A stretch of DNA of 22,570 nt, taken from assembly GCA_021802085.1 (NCBI GenBank), contig JAKAAZ010000024.1, positions 1-22,570 on the forward strand, in the 5' to 3' direction. The stretch comes from Acidobacteriota bacterium. GTDB taxonomy: Bacteria > Acidobacteriota > Terriglobia > Terriglobales > Acidobacteriaceae. The position numbers were made by a program, and so were the translations under genes. The notes under the pieces were generated by a model. That model made no database searches. It saw nothing but the letters and a program-made list of their open reading frames with translations, and was not told where the DNA came from. Each line of letters starts with the position of its first letter. The first letter of the stretch is position 1. Below are positions 1 through 7,691 of this stretch, one piece after another.

Positions 1-847
1 CCGATCTGATGCCAATATGGTTTGTGAAAAGAAACCAGGTGCTATTGGATGGTTCAAAATAAAGCGCCGAGTTTTCAACCTGCTGATCCGGCGGCAAGAT
101 CGGCTCGGGGTCGAGCTGCCACGCTCCATCTAAATCCTTTGTCCGAGCGATCGAAAGAGTCCTCTTCAGTCGCTTGCCGTGATAGGCTGCGGCGCTGAAA
201 AACATAAGATATTCCTGCCCCTGTTGGACGATCTGGCCGGGGCTGGCCGTATCCGCATAGTAGGTTCCCGGCTTGGTTCGGAACGGAACTACATTCTTCT
301 GCTTTATCCACGGCCCGTCCGGGTGTCTGCTCCTGGCGGCGAGAGTGAAATAGGGAACCGCTGGGATCCTATTGGGCGGTGGAGTTGTGGTTCGTGATCC
401 GACATAAAACATGTGCCACCACGGGCTGTCGAATACCGTCCATGGTGAAGTAGCGGTACCTGCATCGTCTTCACCCGGCGCGCCCAGGCTGAGCACCGGG
501 CCCTTCAGGTTCCAATGGTGCAAATCGGTACTTGTTGCCAGACAAGCCCGCCAACCGGTGGAACCAGCCCCATCGTAATACAGGTAGTAGGTGCCACTCG
601 CCTGGAAGCAGATTGCTTCACGCGCTCCAAGATAATCGCATCGATTCGGCCCATTTCCGTGCCGAATGATCGGGGCCGCATCGAATGCATTGAGACGAAG
701 CGTAGCTACGGGCCGGCCGTCTGGATACGATTTGCGTATGGATCTGCTGCTCCACATGGATTCTGCGTCTGTCCCGGCAACGCACATGCTGGGCGAGGAA
801 AGAGCGCAGGCAGCTAAAGCCTGAACGAAGATTCTCCTGGACGTCAC
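1..847 (-). CDS. Tat-exported beta-propeller glycosidase, GH43-like (3' end cut by the window edge)
   Basis: An open frame with no stop runs from a GTG at 845-847 to the left edge, about 282 codons, so the C-terminus is missing. The N-terminus begins MTSRRIFVQALAACALSS, a twin-arginine signal peptide (SRRxF) with a short hydrophobic stretch and a probable cleavage site near AG. The mature part shows the repeating pattern of five-bladed propeller glycosidases (clans GH43/GH32/GH130): YYLYYDGAG, ATSTDLHHW, WHMFYVGS, PDGPWIKQ, EYLMFFSAA and SIARTKDLDGAW, with candidate acidic residues in NRCDYLGARE and ENSALYFE. AAGAAAGG lies 9 bases before the GTG. The likely role is exo- or endo-hydrolysis of a plant or microbial glycan outside the cytoplasm. 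The exact family and substrate cannot be told from this fragment. The gene stands alone, downstream of the LysR gene on the same strand. Confidence 0.72.
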   Translation of the reverse strand, partial: MTSRRIFVQALAACALSSPSMCVAGTDAESMWSSRSIRKSYPDGRPVATLRLNAFDAAPIIRHGNGPNRCDYLGAREAICFQASGTYYLYYDGAGSTGWRACLATSTDLHHWNLKGPVLSLGAPGEDDAGTATSPWTVFDSPWWHMFYVGSRTTTPPPNRIPAVPYFTLAARSRHPDGPWIKQKNVVPFRTKPGTYYADTASPGQIVQQGQEYLMFFSAAAYHGKRLKRTLSIARTKDLDGAWQLDPEPILPPDQQVENSALYFEPSNSTWFLFTNHIGIRS

Positions 848-881
848 AATGTTGGGCCTTTCTTACAATCGATCAGTTGCG

Positions 882-910
882 AGCATACGATGTCCCAGAC
901 ATTTTCCCAA
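882..910 (-). promoter_or_regulatory. Candidate sigma-70 promoter of the GH43-like gene
   Basis: On the minus strand TTGGGA (905-910) and TATGCT (882-887) are separated by exactly 17 bases. Each matches the consensus at four of six positions, and they lie about 35 bases before the GTG start. This is the only good promoter match in the 128-base gap between the LysR gene and the glycosidase. Found by eye only. Confidence 0.35.
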
Positions 911-975
911 CGACTCCACCCACCGTCCGCGAAGGAGAACTTTTCTTACGGGGATCTTGTGGGCACGCAACGTGT

Positions 976-1908
976 TCAAGCCCGGCTACGAGCCTTGCCG
1001 GTCACGCGCGGAACCAGTTCGGCGGAATGCGCAAGGATGAAGCGGCGAAAGGCTCCTGCATTGCCAGTCGGCTCCGGGCCTGTAGGATACGCCAGAGAGA
1101 ACATACGCGACAATCGAAGCTCCTTCACGTGCGCAAGCCGAAGCGTGCCGAGAGCAAGTTGGTTACGCACGGCCCAGCGGGATACGAAGGTGACGCCCAG
1201 GCCCGCTTCCACGGCACTGAGCAAACCCTCGGTTGAATCGAGTTCCATCGTCGTCTTCATGTCCTTCTTTTTGAGGCCGGCTTTGGCGAACGCGCCTTCG
1301 ACGACGCGGCGCGATCCCGAGCCGAATTCACGCATTAACAAAGGCGCTCCCTTGAGCGCGCTCACTTCTATCTCGAGATCGGCCCATTCATGGCTGGCTG
1401 GAACGACCAGAACCATCTGATCCTCCATGAAAGGTTCAATGTGAACATCCTTGCGCAACCCCGGGCCTTCAATCATCGCCAGTTGAATGCTGCGGCTGGC
1501 GAGAGCGGCAAGGATTTCATCCGTATTGCCGCTCATCGCCGTCAGTTCCACGCGAGGATTCTCGCGAAGGAATGCGGCAACAAGATTCGGCAGGAGATAT
1601 TGTCCGATGGTTTGCGATGCCCCCAGCGCAAGCTTTCCCGCCTGCTGGCCACCCGTGCTGGCCACCACCTCGTAGGCTTCGTCGGAGATTGCTTTCAATT
1701 TCTTTGCATACGTCAGCAGAGATTTTCCCGCGGGAGTCAGGGTTATGCGGCCGCCGGTCCGGTCGAACAGGGGAATCCCATACTCATCCTCAAGGGTCTT
1801 GATTTGCTGCGTGATGGCAGGTTGCGTCAGGAAAAGTTCTTCCGCGGCGCGACTGAAGTTGAGGTGTTGCGCGACGATTCGGAAAATCTTGAGCCGGAAA
1901 TTCTCCAT
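976..1908 (-). CDS. LysR-family transcriptional regulator (CysL/YeiE-like)
   Basis: A 310-residue protein of normal LysR length. Residues 1-60 form the winged helix-turn-helix: FRIVAQHLNFSRAAEELFLT, then QPAITQQIKTLEDEYGIPLF. Residues of about 88-300 are the substrate-binding domain (KLALGASQTIGQYLLPNLVA, with GLGVTFVSRWAV near the end). The close match of the HTH to CysL/YeiE-type proteins and the divergent yeiH gene argue for control of sulfur (sulfite/sulfate/cysteine) functions; that part is inference. The ATG at 1908 starts directly at the canonical MENFRLKIFRIVA N-terminus; only a weak AGAG precedes it. LysR regulators commonly control the divergent neighbour and themselves from the shared gap. 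A CbbR-type ligand cannot be excluded. Confidence 0.88.
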   Translation of the reverse strand: MENFRLKIFRIVAQHLNFSRAAEELFLTQPAITQQIKTLEDEYGIPLFDRTGGRITLTPAGKSLLTYAKKLKAISDEAYEVVASTGGQQAGKLALGASQTIGQYLLPNLVAAFLRENPRVELTAMSGNTDEILAALASRSIQLAMIEGPGLRKDVHIEPFMEDQMVLVVPASHEWADLEIEVSALKGAPLLMREFGSGSRRVVEGAFAKAGLKKKDMKTTMELDSTEGLLSAVEAGLGVTFVSRWAVRNQLALGTLRLAHVKELRLSRMFSLAYPTGPEPTGNAGAFRRFILAHSAELVPRVTGKARSRA

Positions 1909-2129
1909 CTCTATTTCGTCTCAGTTTGGAGTTGTCAGGTCCGCCAAAGGTTGTGGGTGCCCTTGCCTCGGCAACAGGCCTGCTTCACGATTGTCGCAGA
2001 ACGGCGCGAATCAGGCCCATCGCGCCAGAGGTTCGCGGCGACCGCGGGTATAAGGAAGAAGAATCCGCGATAAGAACTTCCTCTTGGACTCGCACGGTCA
2101 TCCCTAAGAGACTAGAAGCTGGAGGAATT
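1909..2129. promoter_or_regulatory. Divergent LysR/yeiH control region
   Basis: A 221-base gap between divergent genes. It holds a dyad TTGCC-TC-GGCAA at 1963-1974 and an inverted repeat AGGAAG (2053-2058) / CTTCCT (2077-2082). A -10-like TATAAG lies at 2049-2054. These are plausible LysR-site and promoter candidates, but none fits the T-N11-A rule exactly. The frame of yeiH stays open upstream to 1926, but that stretch (residues such as HDCRRTARIRPIAPEVRGD) looks non-coding. Confidence 0.4.
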
Positions 2130-3053
2130 TTGAATCCGAAGACAATCTTTTTTCTGGGGCTGATTCTGAGCGCCACAGGAGTGGTGTCTCCAGCGTTCGC
2201 ATTGCTGGCAGGGATTGCTTACGGTTTCAGTTTCCCTCATCCCTATCAGCTGGATAGCAGAAATTTGTCGCACTTTTTATTGCAGGCGGCGGTCGTCGCA
2301 CTTGGTTTCGGGATGAACCTGCGCCAGGTGATTCATGCCGGCCGGGCGGGATTTTTCTACACGGCGATCAGCATTTCCGTCGCAATGCTTCTTGGCTGGG
2401 GTCTGGGACGCCTGCTGGGCGTAACCAAGAAGGCATCGTTTCTAATCACGGCTGGGACCGCAATTTGCGGCGGAAGCGCCATTGCCGCGATCTCCTCGAT
2501 TACCAGGCCCGATGAAGAAGAAATGGCGATGGCGATGGGGACGGTTTTCGTACTCAACTCCGTGGCGCTTTTGCTGTTCCCGGCTGTTGGCTTTGCTTTG
2601 CACATGAGCCAAACGCAGTTTGGGCTCTGGGCTGCGCTGGCCATTCACGATACCAGTTCAGTCGTCGGCGCCGCGGCGAAATACGGCGCTCAGGCATTGC
2701 AAATTGGGACAACAGTGAAGCTGGCGAGGGCCCTGTGGATCATACCCGTCTCGATGATTACGGCGTATGTTGCCAAAAGCAAAACACGTGTCCAGTGGCC
2801 TTGGTTTATTCTGCTGTTCTGCCTGGCCGCCGTGGCCAAGACCTATCTTCCGGTTGGTGCAAGGCTCTATCCAGTGTTGAGTCATCTCGGCCAGCTTGGA
2901 CTTACGGTCGTTCTGTTTCTGATTGGGACTGGGTTGTCGAAAAACACGCTGCACAGGGTCGGCATTCGTCCATTTCTGCAGGGCGTTTGCTTGTGGGCGA
3001 TCATTGCCGTCTCCTCCCTGCTTGCGATCCGCGCGGGATGGATTACGCTCTAA
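2130..3053 (+). CDS. YeiH-family putative sulfate/anion exporter, integral membrane protein
   Basis: A polytopic membrane protein of 307 residues with roughly 9-10 hydrophobic helices. Family signatures are present: AAVVALGFGMNLRQV, LITAGTAICGGSAIAAISS with the following RPDEEEMAMAMGTVFVLN, LAIHDTSSVVGAAAKYG, and a terminal LTVVLFLIGTGLSKNTL. This is the UPF0324/YeiH family (Cons_hypoth698), often called putative sulfate exporters although transport is not well proven. The start is TTG at 2130, with GGAGG at 2121-2125. The upstream open frame to 1926 has no family similarity and is rejected. The divergent LysR gene is the classical partner of yeiH. The C-terminus AIRAGWITL is close to a hairpin pair that probably ends the transcript. 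Confidence 0.88.
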   Translation: MNPKTIFFLGLILSATGVVSPAFALLAGIAYGFSFPHPYQLDSRNLSHFLLQAAVVALGFGMNLRQVIHAGRAGFFYTAISISVAMLLGWGLGRLLGVTKKASFLITAGTAICGGSAIAAISSITRPDEEEMAMAMGTVFVLNSVALLLFPAVGFALHMSQTQFGLWAALAIHDTSSVVGAAAKYGAQALQIGTTVKLARALWIIPVSMITAYVAKSKTRVQWPWFILLFCLAAVAKTYLPVGARLYPVLSHLGQLGLTVVLFLIGTGLSKNTLHRVGIRPFLQGVCLWAIIAVSSLLAIRAGWITL

Positions 3054-3098
3054 CGCATCCTCACTGTTATTGGGATGCGTGGGATCGTTCTATCCCAC
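3053..3098. terminator. Two overlapping hairpins between convergent genes (probable bidirectional terminator)
   Basis: Hairpin A has ACGCATCC (3053-3060) pairing with GGATGCGT (3073-3080), an 8-bp stem. Hairpin B has GTGGGAT (3079-3085) pairing with ATCCCAC (3092-3098), a 7-bp stem with a 6-base loop. The two share bases 3079-3080. They fill the 67-base gap between the converging yeiH and the Gfo/Idh gene. Neither has a clear U-tract, so efficient intrinsic termination is not certain. Confidence 0.5.
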
Positions 3099-3120
3099 CT
3101 TAGCTTCGCCGGGACACCAA

Positions 3121-4269
3121 CTACGGGTTCTCGACATCGACCCACCGCCGCGAGCGATGGCTCTTCAACTCAGCATCCATCAGAACCAATTGCCGCAAGC
3201 CATCGGACATCTGCGGATACTCCACTGGAGAACCTTGGTCTCGAATCGATGCATAGAACCGGCGGAAGATCTGTTTGAAGACATCGTCGTAACCCTCGCT
3301 ATGGCCGCAGGGCAGATCCGCATAGGACTTCGCCTGCTCTTTCAGCAGTGTTGGGTCTTTGATGTATAAGTGATTCGCGCTGTCGGGATGACCGACCCAT
3401 AATTCGTCTGGGCGCTCCTGGTCCCAACTGACCGATGCTTTTGTTCCGTAAATTTCCATCTTGAGCTGATTTTTCCGTCCGGCGGCCATCTGGCTTGCCA
3501 TCATGGCTCCACGGGCGCCGCCGTCCATGTGGAAGAGAACGCTCCCAAAATCTTCTGTGTCGACAACAACTTTCTCGCCGCTGGCAGTAACCGCCTTGGC
3601 GGTGAATGTCTCTACCTTTGTTGTGGGCCGCGTGCGCGTCGGGTAAAAGATTTGCAGGTCCGCGCATAAAGAACTGACTCGGAGACCCGTCACATGTTCC
3701 GCCATATCGAACCAGTGCGTGCCGACATCTCCCATGGTGCGCGATTGTCCGGCCGCCTTGGAATCGATACGCCAGTTCCACGCAGTCTCGTCTAAAAGCC
3801 AATCTTGCAGGTAATTGCCCTGAACGATGAGAATTCGGCCTAGATCGCCGTCTTCGCGCATGCGTCGCATTTGCTGCACCATGGGGTAAAAGCGCAGATT
3901 CTGGCATACGCAGTTGCGAAGATTCCGCTCCGCCGCGAGGCGGACAATCTCCGCGGCCGTTTCGACGGAAGTGGAAAGAGGCTTTTCGCAGAGGACATGT
4001 TTGCCGGCCAGCAATGCATCTTTTGCCATTGGATAATGCAGCGCGTTCGGCGTGCAGATGTGGACCGCGTCAATACTCGCGTCGCTCAACACGTTGCGAT
4101 AGTCCGCCTCGGATCTTTCGACGCCGAAACCCGCTCCCAAGCTCTGTGCCGAGGCCAGCTCCCGGCCTACGATCGCCACTACCTCAACACCTTCCACGCG
4201 ACGGAGCGCTTCCAGATGCACGCGCCCCATGAATCCAGTTCCGAGAATTGCCGTTCTAATCCGCTTCAA
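3121..4269 (-). CDS. Gfo/Idh/MocA-family NAD(P)-dependent sugar oxidoreductase
   Basis: About 382 residues, normal for the family. The N-terminal Rossmann fold has AILGTGFMGRVHLEAL (GxGxxG), followed by HICTPNALHYPMAKDALLAG and the signature CEKPLS. In the C-terminal alpha/beta domain DVGTHWFDMAEHVTG carries the conserved D-x-x-x-H-x-x-D. The enzyme should oxidise or reduce a sugar, sugar acid or inositol hydroxyl; the substrate is unknown. GTG at 4275 opens the frame, but AGGAG sits directly against it and is 5 bases before TTG at 4267-4269, so TTG is preferred. It is the last gene of the minus-strand block, 48 bases after the TIM-barrel gene, a pairing typical of sugar-oxidation modules. 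It may take part in a 3-keto-sugar or inositol-like route; that is inference. Confidence 0.87.
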   Translation of the reverse strand: MKRIRTAILGTGFMGRVHLEALRRVEGVEVVAIVGRELASAQSLGAGFGVERSEADYRNVLSDASIDAVHICTPNALHYPMAKDALLAGKHVLCEKPLSTSVETAAEIVRLAAERNLRNCVCQNLRFYPMVQQMRRMREDGDLGRILIVQGNYLQDWLLDETAWNWRIDSKAAGQSRTMGDVGTHWFDMAEHVTGLRVSSLCADLQIFYPTRTRPTTKVETFTAKAVTASGEKVVVDTEDFGSVLFHMDGGARGAMMASQMAAGRKNQLKMEIYGTKASVSWDQERPDELWVGHPDSANHLYIKDPTLLKEQAKSYADLPCGHSEGYDDVFKQIFRRFYASIRDQGSPVEYPQMSDGLRQLVLMDAELKSHRSRRWVDVENP

Positions 4270-4317
4270 TTTCACTCCTATTATTAGGCCGAAGGCCGGT
4301 TAGTCATTGCAGGTTGA

Positions 4318-5277
4318 TTACGCCCACCAGGGCGCACTGGGTGGCTGTTCGATCACAAGTCCGCGCAGAAATTGCGCCGCTTTAGTCAGTCCCTCTTCAG
4401 AGGACATGAGGCTGTCTTCGTGTTCGATGGAGAGTACACCGTCATAGCCAAACATCCGCAGCGTGGAAATGAACTCCCTCCACCACTCCTCGCCATGGCC
4501 ATAGCCGCAGGTGCGGAAGATCCACGCTCGATTGCGCTCGTCGGTGTAAGGTTTGGTATCCAGAACGCCGGTACGAGTCAGATTCGCGGGATACATTTGC
4601 GTATCTTTGGCGTGGACGTGAAAGATCGAGTCTCCGAGCACGCGGATCGCGGCAATCGGGTCGATACCCTGCCAGAACATATGGCTGGGATCGTAGTTGC
4701 ATCCGATGGAGGGTCCGGCGATCGCGCGCAGCCGCGCCATGGTTTCCGGGCTGTACACGACGAAGCCTGGATGCATCTCAATCGCGATTTTGACATTGTG
4801 CTGCGCCGCGAACGCCCCCTGCTCGATCCAGTACGGTGTCACTACCTCGTTCCACTGCCAATTCAGAACATCGAGATATTCCGGCGGCCATGGGCAGGTG
4901 ACCCAGTTGGGCGCGGTGGAGTGGGCTGAATCGCCCGGACTGCCGGAGAAGTCGATCACGACCGGGACGCCCAATTTTTCCGCCAGCAGGATCGTTTTTC
5001 GGCTGACCTCGCGAGCCTGCCGCGCGCGTGTCGCGTCGGGATGCAGTGCATTTCCATGACAACTGAGCGCACTGATGGTAATGCCGTGATCCGCAAGCAG
5101 GCGCTGAAACTTGTCCAGTTCCGCGCTATTTTCAAGCATCGTCAGCTTGCAATGCGGGTCGCCGGGAAAATTTCCCGTGCCTAACTCCACGGCGGCAATA
5201 TGAAGCGATTGTAGTTTCTCCAGCACATTTTCCAGAGGTAGCTGCGCCAACAGCGGCGTGAATAGTCCTATTTGCAT
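4318..5277 (-). CDS. Sugar phosphate isomerase/epimerase-like TIM-barrel protein
   Basis: 319 residues of the xylose-isomerase-like (AP endonuclease 2) TIM-barrel superfamily. Likely metal-site residues are visible on successive strands: IAIEMHPGF (E, H), CNYDPSHMFWQGIDP (D, H), FHVHAKDT (H, D) and LSIEHEDSLM (E). The motif CGYGHGEEWWREF followed by GYDGVLSIEHED is typical of members paired with Gfo/Idh oxidoreductases. Family members isomerise, epimerise or eliminate from keto-sugars; no substrate can be assigned. ATG at 5277 follows GAAAGAGA at a suitable distance. It lies 20 bases after the lactonase gene and just ahead of the Gfo/Idh gene, so the three are probably co-transcribed. Confidence 0.85.
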   Translation of the reverse strand: MQIGLFTPLLAQLPLENVLEKLQSLHIAAVELGTGNFPGDPHCKLTMLENSAELDKFQRLLADHGITISALSCHGNALHPDATRARQAREVSRKTILLAEKLGVPVVIDFSGSPGDSAHSTAPNWVTCPWPPEYLDVLNWQWNEVVTPYWIEQGAFAAQHNVKIAIEMHPGFVVYSPETMARLRAIAGPSIGCNYDPSHMFWQGIDPIAAIRVLGDSIFHVHAKDTQMYPANLTRTGVLDTKPYTDERNRAWIFRTCGYGHGEEWWREFISTLRMFGYDGVLSIEHEDSLMSSEEGLTKAAQFLRGLVIEQPPSAPWWA

Positions 5278-5297
5278 GGAAATTCTCTTTCGTTTGT

Positions 5298-6440
5298 TTA
5301 TTCAAAAACGACACAGACTGGAGAGTCAAGCGGGTACTGCTTGCCCGTTGACGACAACCGACCAGTTTGCGGATCACACTTCAGGATGACGATATTTGCC
5401 GAGTCCTGATTGGCGACGACCAACCACCGGCCATCGGGCGCGACTGCAAAATGGCGCGGGGTATTTCCCTCGCAGGAAACTCGCTGCAGCAGGGCAAGAT
5501 GTCCATCTGCCGGATCGATGGAAAAGGCGGTGATACTGTCGTCTCCCCGGTTCGAGGCGTAGAGAAAACGCCGGTTGGGATGAATCGCGACGGTGGCAGC
5601 GGCCGTGGGCTTCTTGAATTTTTTAGGCAGCGTTGAGATGACCTGGAATCGAGTCAGCGTACCCTTTGCACTGTCCCAGTTCAAGCACTCCAGTGTGCTG
5701 GCCATTTCGTTGATCGAATACGCCCACTTTCCGTTCGGATGAAACGTAAGGTTCCGCGGGCCAGAGCCGGGAATTGCGCTGTAAAACGGCGGATCGTGGG
5801 GCGCCAATTGCGCGGTTGCCGGGTCGAAGCGATAGACCCTGATACGATCCGTTCCCAGATCGTTCACCAGCAAATACTTGTTATCAGGAGAGATGGTCGT
5901 GCAATGTGCGTGCGGTGTCTGTTGCCGCGCCGGGTTCACACTGTGACCGTGGAAGAAAATATCGGAAACAGCCGCGCTCAGACTTCCTCCGGCAAGGATT
6001 CTGAAACTGGCAAGGCTGCCGCTGTCATAGTTGGCCACGAAGAGCGAGTGGCCGGTATGATCTGTCGTCAAGTTGCAGGAACCGGAACCTCCGGAAGCGA
6101 CGACGTTTCCTGGCGAGAGCTTGCCAGACGATGGGTCGAGTGTGAACGCGGAAACGGTGCCCGAAGTCCCGCCTGGCTGTTCATTCGCCGCGTACAAATG
6201 GGTGTGGTGGGGAGATAGGGCGAGGAAGCTCGGATTCGGGGTTGGTGCGGCAAGAACGCTCGCCACCATCTCGCCCGTTTCCGGAATCCAGCGATAGCCA
6301 TAGATGCCATGGCTGCTTTTCTTTGTGTAAGTCCCGATAAAAATCCGATGGACTTGCGTGTCCGATGACCATGCGAAGCGGCTTGCAAAAGGGACAATCG
6401 CGAGACCGAGCATGCAATCGCGCCGGGTGACTTTTTTCAT
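5298..6440 (-). CDS. YbhE/6-phosphogluconolactonase-family beta-propeller lactonase with Tat signal
   Basis: A 380-residue seven-bladed propeller of the lactonase PF10282 family. Blade motifs recur: FIGTYTKKSSHGIYGYRW, NPSFLALSPHHTHLYAANE, CNLTTDHTGHSLFVANYDSG, PHAHCTTISPDNKYLLVNDL, GPRNLTFHPNGKWAYSINE, VAIHPNRRFLYASNRGDDSI and PRHFAVAPDGRWLVVANQDS. The start is ATG at 6438-6440, giving MKKVTRRDCMLGLAIVPFAS, a twin-arginine signal peptide; the frame is open 88 codons further up but that stretch overlaps rhaI and has no similarity. Export suggests a periplasmic sugar lactone as substrate rather than cytosolic 6-phosphogluconolactone; this is inference. It follows rhaI by 40 bases. The Shine-Dalgarno sequence is weak, which fits translation coupled to the operon. 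Confidence 0.84.
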   Translation of the reverse strand: MKKVTRRDCMLGLAIVPFASRFAWSSDTQVHRIFIGTYTKKSSHGIYGYRWIPETGEMVASVLAAPTPNPSFLALSPHHTHLYAANEQPGGTSGTVSAFTLDPSSGKLSPGNVVASGGSGSCNLTTDHTGHSLFVANYDSGSLASFRILAGGSLSAAVSDIFFHGHSVNPARQQTPHAHCTTISPDNKYLLVNDLGTDRIRVYRFDPATAQLAPHDPPFYSAIPGSGPRNLTFHPNGKWAYSINEMASTLECLNWDSAKGTLTRFQVISTLPKKFKKPTAAATVAIHPNRRFLYASNRGDDSITAFSIDPADGHLALLQRVSCEGNTPRHFAVAPDGRWLVVANQDSANIVILKCDPQTGRLSSTGKQYPLDSPVCVVFE

Positions 6441-6480
6441 GTGATTCAGTGTAACCCTGGTGGGCCGAGGCCGGCTTCCC

Positions 6481-7686
6481 TCACGCATAACTGGAAGCGG
6501 CGCTCGCATATTTACTTCCACGTTCCCTTGACATACGTTCGACGTAGCCGCTGTCGCGGAGGGCCTGCAATGGATCTTCCGGCAAGCCGCGCTCTCGTCT
6601 CCATGTCCGCAGGGCCGGTCGTACATCCGTCCAGAAGGCGGACCGCAAGCATTCCTCGGCCTCGACAAGGCGGCATTCGCGCTGTAGTTGTGCAAGCTGG
6701 GCATGATCGACCAGGCAGGCTTTTGCGTAGAGTTCCTGCGCAGTCAGCACGGTCTGCAACATGGCTTCCAGTTTGTTCTTCAGGTTATGGCTTTGGTCGA
6801 CGACGTAGGCGGGGGCGGCAGCTTGCGGATGCTCCCAATGGTAGGACAGAATTTCATGGAACAATCGGAAGGCCTGGTAAGGATCGATGGAACCCAGGGT
6901 GAGATCGTCATCGGCATAGCGGCGGTCGTTGAAGTGGAACCCGCCCAGCATGTTTTCACGTTGCAGCCATGCCAGGATCTGTTCAATGTTTTGCGCCTGA
7001 TAGTGATGGCCGGTATCGACCAGAACGAAAGCCTGCGGACCTGCCGCGCGGGCGAACAATAACGCCATGCCCCAGTCGGCAATGTCGGTGTGGTAAAACG
7101 CCGGTTCGAACGGTTTGTATTCGACCAGCATGCGCTGGCCGGGGGCGAGCGCGGCGTGGGTGCGGGACAGTCCCTCTTGAAACCAGTCGATCCGGTGGCG
7201 AATGTTTTGCGTGCCAGGATAATTGGAACCGTCGGCAAACCAGAACGACACATCGACGTTGCCGAGTTCCCTTGCGATGGCGACGGATTCCAGGACATGA
7301 TCGAGCGCCTGCTGCCGGATTCCCGGGTCGGGATTGCCGAAGGAGCCGTATTTGTAGTGCTGGCTCTCAAAAAGATTTGGATTGATGGCTCCGGCGCGGA
7401 TGCCATAATGCCGGCTGAGGTCGCGCACCTCGGCTACATCGTGCATGCCATTGGGAAAATCCCACAAAACATGCATTGCCATGCTGGGACTGGCGCCGCT
7501 GAGTTGATGGACTTGGGCCGCATCGGCGAATTTCTCTTCCAAGGTATGCGCGGCGGAGGGTTGGACGAACTTCCCGAAGCGCGTGCCGGTATTGGCGAAG
7601 CCCCACGACGGAACTTCAATCGCAAAGCGATCCAGCTGTTTCGAGAGGTGGTCGGGTGAATTGAGTTGACCGGATTTCGTCGTCAT
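6481..7686 (-). CDS. rhaI: L-rhamnose isomerase (RhaI type)
   Basis: A cytosolic TIM-barrel isomerase converting L-rhamnose to L-rhamnulose. It has 401 residues and resembles the Pseudomonas stutzeri/Streptomyces-type rhamnose isomerase rather than E. coli RhaA. Diagnostic stretches are EVPSWGFANTGTRFGKF, HVLWDFPNG, SFWFADGSNYPGTQNIRHR, MLVEYKPFEPAFYHTD, VLVDTGHHYQAQNIEQILAW and GGFHFNDRRYADDDLTLGS; the E, D and H residues in these are the expected metal and catalytic ligands. The start is ATG at 7684-7686 with GAGGT 8 bases upstream, inside the end of rhaB. A 35-codon upstream extension is rejected because it overlaps rhaB and is not conserved. It lies 5 bases after rhaB, so the two are translated from one message. 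Confidence 0.94.
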   Translation of the reverse strand: MTTKSGQLNSPDHLSKQLDRFAIEVPSWGFANTGTRFGKFVQPSAAHTLEEKFADAAQVHQLSGASPSMAMHVLWDFPNGMHDVAEVRDLSRHYGIRAGAINPNLFESQHYKYGSFGNPDPGIRQQALDHVLESVAIARELGNVDVSFWFADGSNYPGTQNIRHRIDWFQEGLSRTHAALAPGQRMLVEYKPFEPAFYHTDIADWGMALLFARAAGPQAFVLVDTGHHYQAQNIEQILAWLQRENMLGGFHFNDRRYADDDLTLGSIDPYQAFRLFHEILSYHWEHPQAAAPAYVVDQSHNLKNKLEAMLQTVLTAQELYAKACLVDHAQLAQLQRECRLVEAEECLRSAFWTDVRPALRTWRRERGLPEDPLQALRDSGYVERMSRERGSKYASAASSYA

Positions 7687-7691
7687 GATGA

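Noticed and set aside
877..1420. Overlapping short plus-strand frames at the end of the LysR gene
   Set aside because: They mutually overlap, have biased composition and no ribosome site, and lie opposite LysR coding sequence.
1390..2073. 227-codon plus-strand frame opposite the LysR gene
   Set aside because: It is the shadow of the LysR coding sequence and shows no family motif.
1926..2129. 68-codon N-terminal extension of yeiH
   Set aside because: Arg-rich, without similarity to the family, and the TTG at 2130 has GGAGG just upstream.
5132..5377. 81-codon minus-strand frame spanning the lactonase/epimerase junction
   Set aside because: Out of frame with both recognised genes and carries no motif.
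6441..6704. 88-codon N-terminal extension of the lactonase
   Set aside because: It overlaps the 3' end of rhaI, and the Tat signal peptide begins at ATG 6440.
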